A stretch of DNA of 15,015 nucleotides from contig JANXVQ010000585.1 in the NCBI GenBank assembly GCA_025351545.1, positions 1-15,015 on the forward strand, in the 5' to 3' direction. The position numbers were made by a program, and so were the translations under genes. This stretch comes from Spirosoma sp. GTDB taxonomy: Bacteria > Bacteroidota > Bacteroidia > Cytophagales > Spirosomataceae. Shown here one piece after another: positions 13,407-15,015 of this stretch (the first letter of the stretch is position 1; each line of letters begins with the position of its first letter). A model generated the notes under the pieces. The model ran no database searches, was not told the DNA's origin, and saw only the letters and a list, made by a program, of their open reading frames with translations.

Positions 13407-15015
13407 ATGAAAAAAGGGTTACTTTTTGTGTGGTTTGTGATGAACGCTCTGTTACTGAACGCTCAGAATCGCTTCGGTAATGAATGGATACGTCCGGGCA
13501 AGAAATACCTCAAATTTTCGATAAATCAGGCCGGTATTTATCGCGTTGGCTATGAGGATATCAAAGCCGCTGACGCATCGTTTTTGCAGACAAAGCCCGC
13601 TAATTGGCAACTGTTCTTTAGGGGGCAGGAAGTCGCAATGCGGGTTATAGGGCAGCAGGACGGCGTTTTCGATGCTCAGGATTATGTTGAGTTTTACGGT
13701 GTAGGTAATGATGGCAGTCAGGATTCGCTGCTTTACAGACCGCAGCAGCGATTACATCCCTATCAAACACTGTTTTCCGATAAATCTGCTTTTTTCCTGA
13801 CCAGTAGTCCCACATTGGCCGGTAAGCGAATGCCAGAGCTGAACACGTTGGCGCAGGGGTTATTGCCCTTAACCTTTCACGTTGAAGAAACGGTTCAGGC
13901 CCTCACCAGCGACTATACGTTTAACAACCTGAAGGGAATAGAGCCTTATTTGCAACAAAGCTATTTTGAACCCGGCGAAGGCTGGTCAGGGCATACACTC
14001 ACCGCCGATTCGGTTGGTATTGTCCAGATGAAATTGCCTGGCAGAGCATTGGTAACCTGGCCCATTGCACTGGAAGGGATGGTAAATGGCCGGGATAATT
14101 CATTGCATCAAATACAGGTGCAGGCCGATGCGACCACAACTGCAGCGCTGGCTCCCCTTTCTTTTCCGGGCTTTCTAAGCCAAACATTTCAGGCAACGAT
14201 TAATCCGGCAACCATTCAGAACGATCAGCTTACATTGAAATTCAAAGCCGAAAAAAACGGCTATACCAATAATTTTTCGATAACCTATGTAAAAGTATCG
14301 TATCCGCAGGTACTGGATATGACCGGCCAGACAAGTAAGGTATTTCACTTGCCGCCGAACTCAGGTCTAACCGCGCTAATGGCGGTGAAAAATGCACCTG
14401 CATCAGCAGTCGCCTACGACATAACCGACAAGATAAATTGCCGCTATTTGGTTACGCAAAGTGCTGAGGGTCAAACGCGGATAGTCGTCAATGAAGCAAC
14501 CCGGAAACGGGATATTTTATTGACAAATCATACTGGTAAGCCGCTGGCTATTCAGGCAGTAAGCTTTCAGATGGTCTTGCCAAAAACGGCCGATTATCTG
14601 ATTATTACGCATTCTGTACTCAAGCCGTCGGCAGTTATGTATGCCAACTATCGGGCATCTGTTGCAGGCGGTGGGTACAAACCGTTTGTTGTCGAAGCTG
14701 ATTCGTTGTACGATCAGTTTAATTACGGTGAAAAAAGCCCATTGGCACTCCGGCGTTTTGCTGATTTTGCGCTTGTCAATACGGAAGTAAAAAACCTGTT
14801 GCTCATTGGCCGGGCCAACAGTTACCCATATGTTGTAAAAACAACCACCAATGATCTGGTGCCAACGGTTGGCTATCCCGGCTCTGATATTTTATTGACA
14901 TCTGGTTTAGGCGGTTACTCGACCAATACGCCCGCTATTCCAACAGGGCGCATCAACACCGAGCGTAATGATCAGGTAATTGCGTATCTGGAGAAAGTAA
15001 AACAGATCGAACAGG
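13407..15015 (+). CDS. PorU2-like type IX secretion C25 (gingipain-type) peptidase, 3' partial
   Basis: 536 codons are in the window and the frame is still open at its end. A signal peptide (MKKGLLFVWFVMNALLLNAQ) is followed by the WIRPGKKYLKFSINQAGIYR segment that opens PorU and PorU2 proteins. Next come YVEFYGVGNDGSQDSLLY and a long beta-rich N-terminal region with FSDKSAFFLTSS. From about residue 440 the sequence becomes the C25 region: LLLIGRANSYPYV, VPTVGYPGSDILL and PAIPTGRI (Gly514-Arg515), the latter being the conserved entry to the caspase-like domain. The catalytic His and Cys lie beyond the window. PorU removes C-terminal signals from type IX cargo and attaches the cargo to the cell surface; PorU2 is an accessory homologue whose role is less clear. 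Family firm, PorU versus PorU2 less so. Confidence 0.85.
   Translation, partial: MKKGLLFVWFVMNALLLNAQNRFGNEWIRPGKKYLKFSINQAGIYRVGYEDIKAADASFLQTKPANWQLFFRGQEVAMRVIGQQDGVFDAQDYVEFYGVGNDGSQDSLLYRPQQRLHPYQTLFSDKSAFFLTSSPTLAGKRMPELNTLAQGLLPLTFHVEETVQALTSDYTFNNLKGIEPYLQQSYFEPGEGWSGHTLTADSVGIVQMKLPGRALVTWPIALEGMVNGRDNSLHQIQVQADATTTAALAPLSFPGFLSQTFQATINPATIQNDQLTLKFKAEKNGYTNNFSITYVKVSYPQVLDMTGQTSKVFHLPPNSGLTALMAVKNAPASAVAYDITDKINCRYLVTQSAEGQTRIVVNEATRKRDILLTNHTGKPLAIQAVSFQMVLPKTADYLIITHSVLKPSAVMYANYRASVAGGGYKPFVVEADSLYDQFNYGEKSPLALRRFADFALVNTEVKNLLLIGRANSYPYVVKTTTNDLVPTVGYPGSDILLTSGLGGYSTNTPAIPTGRINTERNDQVIAYLEKVKQIEQ

Overview
The window looks like chromosomal DNA of a Bacteroidota bacterium, most likely Cytophagales (a Spirosoma-like genome is my best guess, unconfirmed). 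Three things point there: promoter elements of the Bacteroidota type (TAnnTTTG -7 boxes) with few Shine-Dalgarno sequences, a type IX secretion sortase of the PorU/PorU2 kind at the right edge, and the general style of the protein families. No rRNA, tRNA, CRISPR array, insertion sequence or phage gene was recognised.

Left part (1-4400): the nearly complete DNA polymerase I gene, missing about eight N-terminal codons, is followed 5 nt after its stop by an AT-richer block of very small genes. These are a DUF4258 / YgiT-type zinc-finger toxin-antitoxin pair with a 4-nt overlap, a possible 25-residue hydrophobic peptide, an unrecognised 96-residue protein and an Xre-type HTH protein. A strong terminator closes the block. 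Next come a secreted serine hydrolase (class C beta-lactamase fold, with TPR-like and DUF3471-like C-terminal parts; 4502-6253) and a second toxin-antitoxin module, a Gp49-like RelE/HigB toxin and an HTH antitoxin that overlap by 20 nt (6368-7004). The toxin's GTG start lies 4 nt past a consensus -7 box.

Middle part (7219-10803): a 12-helix MFS exporter ending at a terminator, an SPFH/stomatin-type membrane protein, and a tandem universal stress protein. The stress protein converges on an OsmC-type peroxidase gene across a 19-bp palindrome, and one arm of that palindrome encodes the end of OsmC.

Right part (minus strand 12655-10318, then plus strand to the end): an Ada-type AraC/O6-methylguanine methyltransferase, a PaiB-like FMN-binding regulator and OsmC all read leftward. 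They suggest an alkylation, oxidative and redox stress neighbourhood, although the 0.3-kb ada-paiB gap argues against one simple operon. The methyltransferase carries an evident one-base frameshift in a run of six A. On the plus strand follow a small YtxH-like membrane protein with its own 17-bp terminator and the N-terminal 536 codons of a PorU2-like C25 peptidase, which runs off the window.

I found no clearly new multi-gene system. The most useful leads are the methyltransferase frameshift, the unrecognised 96-residue/HTH gene pair, the clamp-binding-like motif in the Pol I linker, the hydrophobic small ORF behind the YgiT antitoxin, and the palindrome that contributes coding sequence to OsmC.
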